Positions 5,391-6,391 of a stretch of 6,391 nt of DNA are shown here, piece by piece (positions within the stretch are counted from its first letter, which is position 1; every line of letters begins with the position of its first letter). Source of the stretch: Elusimicrobiota bacterium. GTDB taxonomy: Bacteria; Elusimicrobiota; Elusimicrobia; UBA1565; UBA9628. The notes under the pieces are model-generated. The model worked only from the letters and a program-made list of their open reading frames with translations. It did not search any database and was not told the origin of the DNA. A program made the position numbers and the translations under genes. The stretch covers positions 1 to 6,391 of the forward strand of contig JAHFCD010000144.1 of NCBI GenBank assembly GCA_023249695.1, written 5' to 3'.

Positions 5391-6391
5391 AGGGTGATGG
5401 TGAGAGGGTGAAGCCAGGCCTCGCGGGAGATCGCGTGCGCGAGTTTTTCGCAAACGCAGCGCTTCAGCGCCGCGTCGAGGTCGTCGTAGGCCAAGGCGCG
5501 GGTCGCGGCGGCCGACGCGTGGGTGCGGTCGAGCGAGGCCGCGTCGGCGACGTATAAAATTTTATCGAGGAGATTCATGCGCCTGTCCCCAAGGGTGTGC
5601 CGTTTGATCGCCCCCAGCACTTCTTTGTCGGCGACGCCGAATTCCCGGCGCGCGATGTCGGCCGAGGCGTAAGCATGCATCAGCATCGGATCATGTCTGA
5701 GCAAGGCCGCTCGTTCGGGAATCGCCAGACGCCGTCGGCGCGCGTAGCGCGCCAATTCTTGCGGCCGGTACCGCCGGCCGATGTCGTGCAGCAGTCCCGC
5801 CAGGCGCGCCTTGACCGGGTCCGCTCCCCAGCGGCGCGCCAGGGACTCGGCCAGGGAGGCGACATTCAAGGTGTGTTCATAGCGGCCCGGAGACAGCGCC
5901 GTGCTTAAACGGGTCACCGTCTTTTTGCCGTACAAATTCCGGTCGTTGATGTAAGCCGACACGGCCGTCGAGAGCTCCGTCGAGCAGTCCTGACCCAAAG
6001 CCAGCTTAGAACGGATCTCCGTCGAAGAAATGGAGGGAAACCTGCCGGGAACGCGGCGGAAATGCGCGGGAGGGCGGCCCCGCGCGCCGGGGCGGGCGCC
6101 GTACCACCAGGTCGCCAGAGCCTTCAGGCGGGAGGTTTTTTTCCATCGGGGAAAAGAAACGGCGGAGTCTTGACCGCAGACGAAGTGGAGGTCTCCCGTG
6201 AGCGCGCCGAGCGTCTCGACGGTGAAGACCTGACGGCGCGCGCGCGCTTCGCGCGCGTCGAGACGGCTTATTTTCTTCCAACGCGACGGCAACGAATCGA
6301 GAATACCCAGACGGGCCATGGTCAGGCGATCATCCGCGTTCGCCTTCGGCGTTCCTTTTAACGGGGCCTGGTAAGCGGGAAGGATTAGAAT
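5366..6391 (-). CDS. nadD: NadD-YqeK fusion: nicotinate-nucleotide adenylyltransferase plus HD-domain hydrolase (5' end beyond window)
   Basis: The frame is open from base 6391, so the N-terminus with the GGTFDP..GH nucleotidyltransferase motif (about 35 residues) is missing. The visible 341 residues begin ILILPAYQAPLK (VIF-PA--PPHK in NadD), then a DDRLTMARL helix (20-28), VFTVETL (55-61), GQDS (73-76) and ISSTEIR (121-127). NadD makes NaAD from NaMN and ATP. From about residue 168 a YqeK-type HD domain follows in the same frame: GRYEHTLNVA (H173), LLHDIG (H202-D203), LRHD and H239, then a KRHTLGDRRMNLLDKI stretch and YVAD (280-283). YqeK proteins have been reported to hydrolyse Ap4A symmetrically. 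The two are usually adjacent genes; here they are joined by a linker of about 15 residues with no stop. ATG 6319 is internal, aligning after the NadD PA motif, and is not the start. The end overlaps the next gene by 25 nt. Confidence 0.93.
   Translation of the reverse strand: MLILPAYQAPLKGTPKANADDRLTMARLGILDSLPSRWKKISRLDAREARARRQVFTVETLGALTGDLHFVCGQDSAVSFPRWKKTSRLKALATWWYGARPGARGRPPAHFRRVPGRFPSISSTEIRSKLALGQDCSTELSTAVSAYINDRNLYGKKTVTRLSTALSPGRYEHTLNVASLAESLARRWGADPVKARLAGLLHDIGRRYRPQELARYARRRRLAIPERAALLRHDPMLMHAYASADIARREFGVADKEVLGAIKRHTLGDRRMNLLDKILYVADAASLDRTHASAAATRALAYDDLDAALKRCVCEKLAHAISREAWLHPLTITLWNCLARL

Noticed and set aside
5391..5453. TTG start at 5453 for the LytR_C protein
   Set aside because: It would add 21 residues deep in the yqeK coding region, placed before the signal-anchor segment, with no support. 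ATG 5390 is simpler.
6241..6257. 7-bp GC hairpin with TTC loop as a terminator or regulatory stem
   Set aside because: It is inside the NadD coding region, has no U-tract, and is made of alternating CG that arises easily from Arg/Ala codons in a variable loop.

Overview
The window is a tightly packed, one-direction gene array on the minus strand of a high-GC bacterial chromosome. Seven protein genes run from the right edge to the left edge, with intergenic distances between -25 and +8 nt, so they look like one operon that continues past both edges. I see no rRNA, tRNA, CRISPR array, insertion sequence, phage gene or intrinsic terminator, and no non-coding gap longer than 8 nt.

In transcription order (right to left): a NadD-YqeK fusion (NAD biosynthesis plus an HD-domain hydrolase; N-terminus outside the window); a membrane-anchored protein with a degraded LCP-like region and a C-terminal LytR_C domain; a PilT-type retraction ATPase; a cyclic-nucleotide-binding protein with a GAF-like C-terminal half; the ribosome silencing factor RsfS; a second PilT; and arginyl-tRNA synthetase ArgS (C-terminus outside the window).

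The order nadD - yqeK - lytR-like - rsfS is a known conserved bacterial neighbourhood. Here it is interleaved with a type IV pilus motor module (pilT, CNB-GAF, pilT) and closed by argS. Pilus retraction and a possible nucleotide-second-messenger sensor are therefore co-expressed with NAD synthesis, dinucleotide turnover, ribosome silencing and tRNA charging. Whether this is functional coupling or a lineage-specific operon merger cannot be decided from sequence alone.

The type IV pilus genes and LytR_C protein are compatible with a diderm, environmental, poorly cultured lineage. The NadD-YqeK fusion and duplicated PilT make me think of Elusimicrobiota or a similar group, but this is a weak guess and no phylogenetic marker was actually compared.

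The points most worth a second look are the altered HIGH motif in ArgS (HMAS), the degenerate LCP-like region, the CNB-GAF protein lying between two PilT paralogues, and a 35-bp perfect direct repeat shared by the two pilT genes. These are variations on known families. I did not find a clearly new system.
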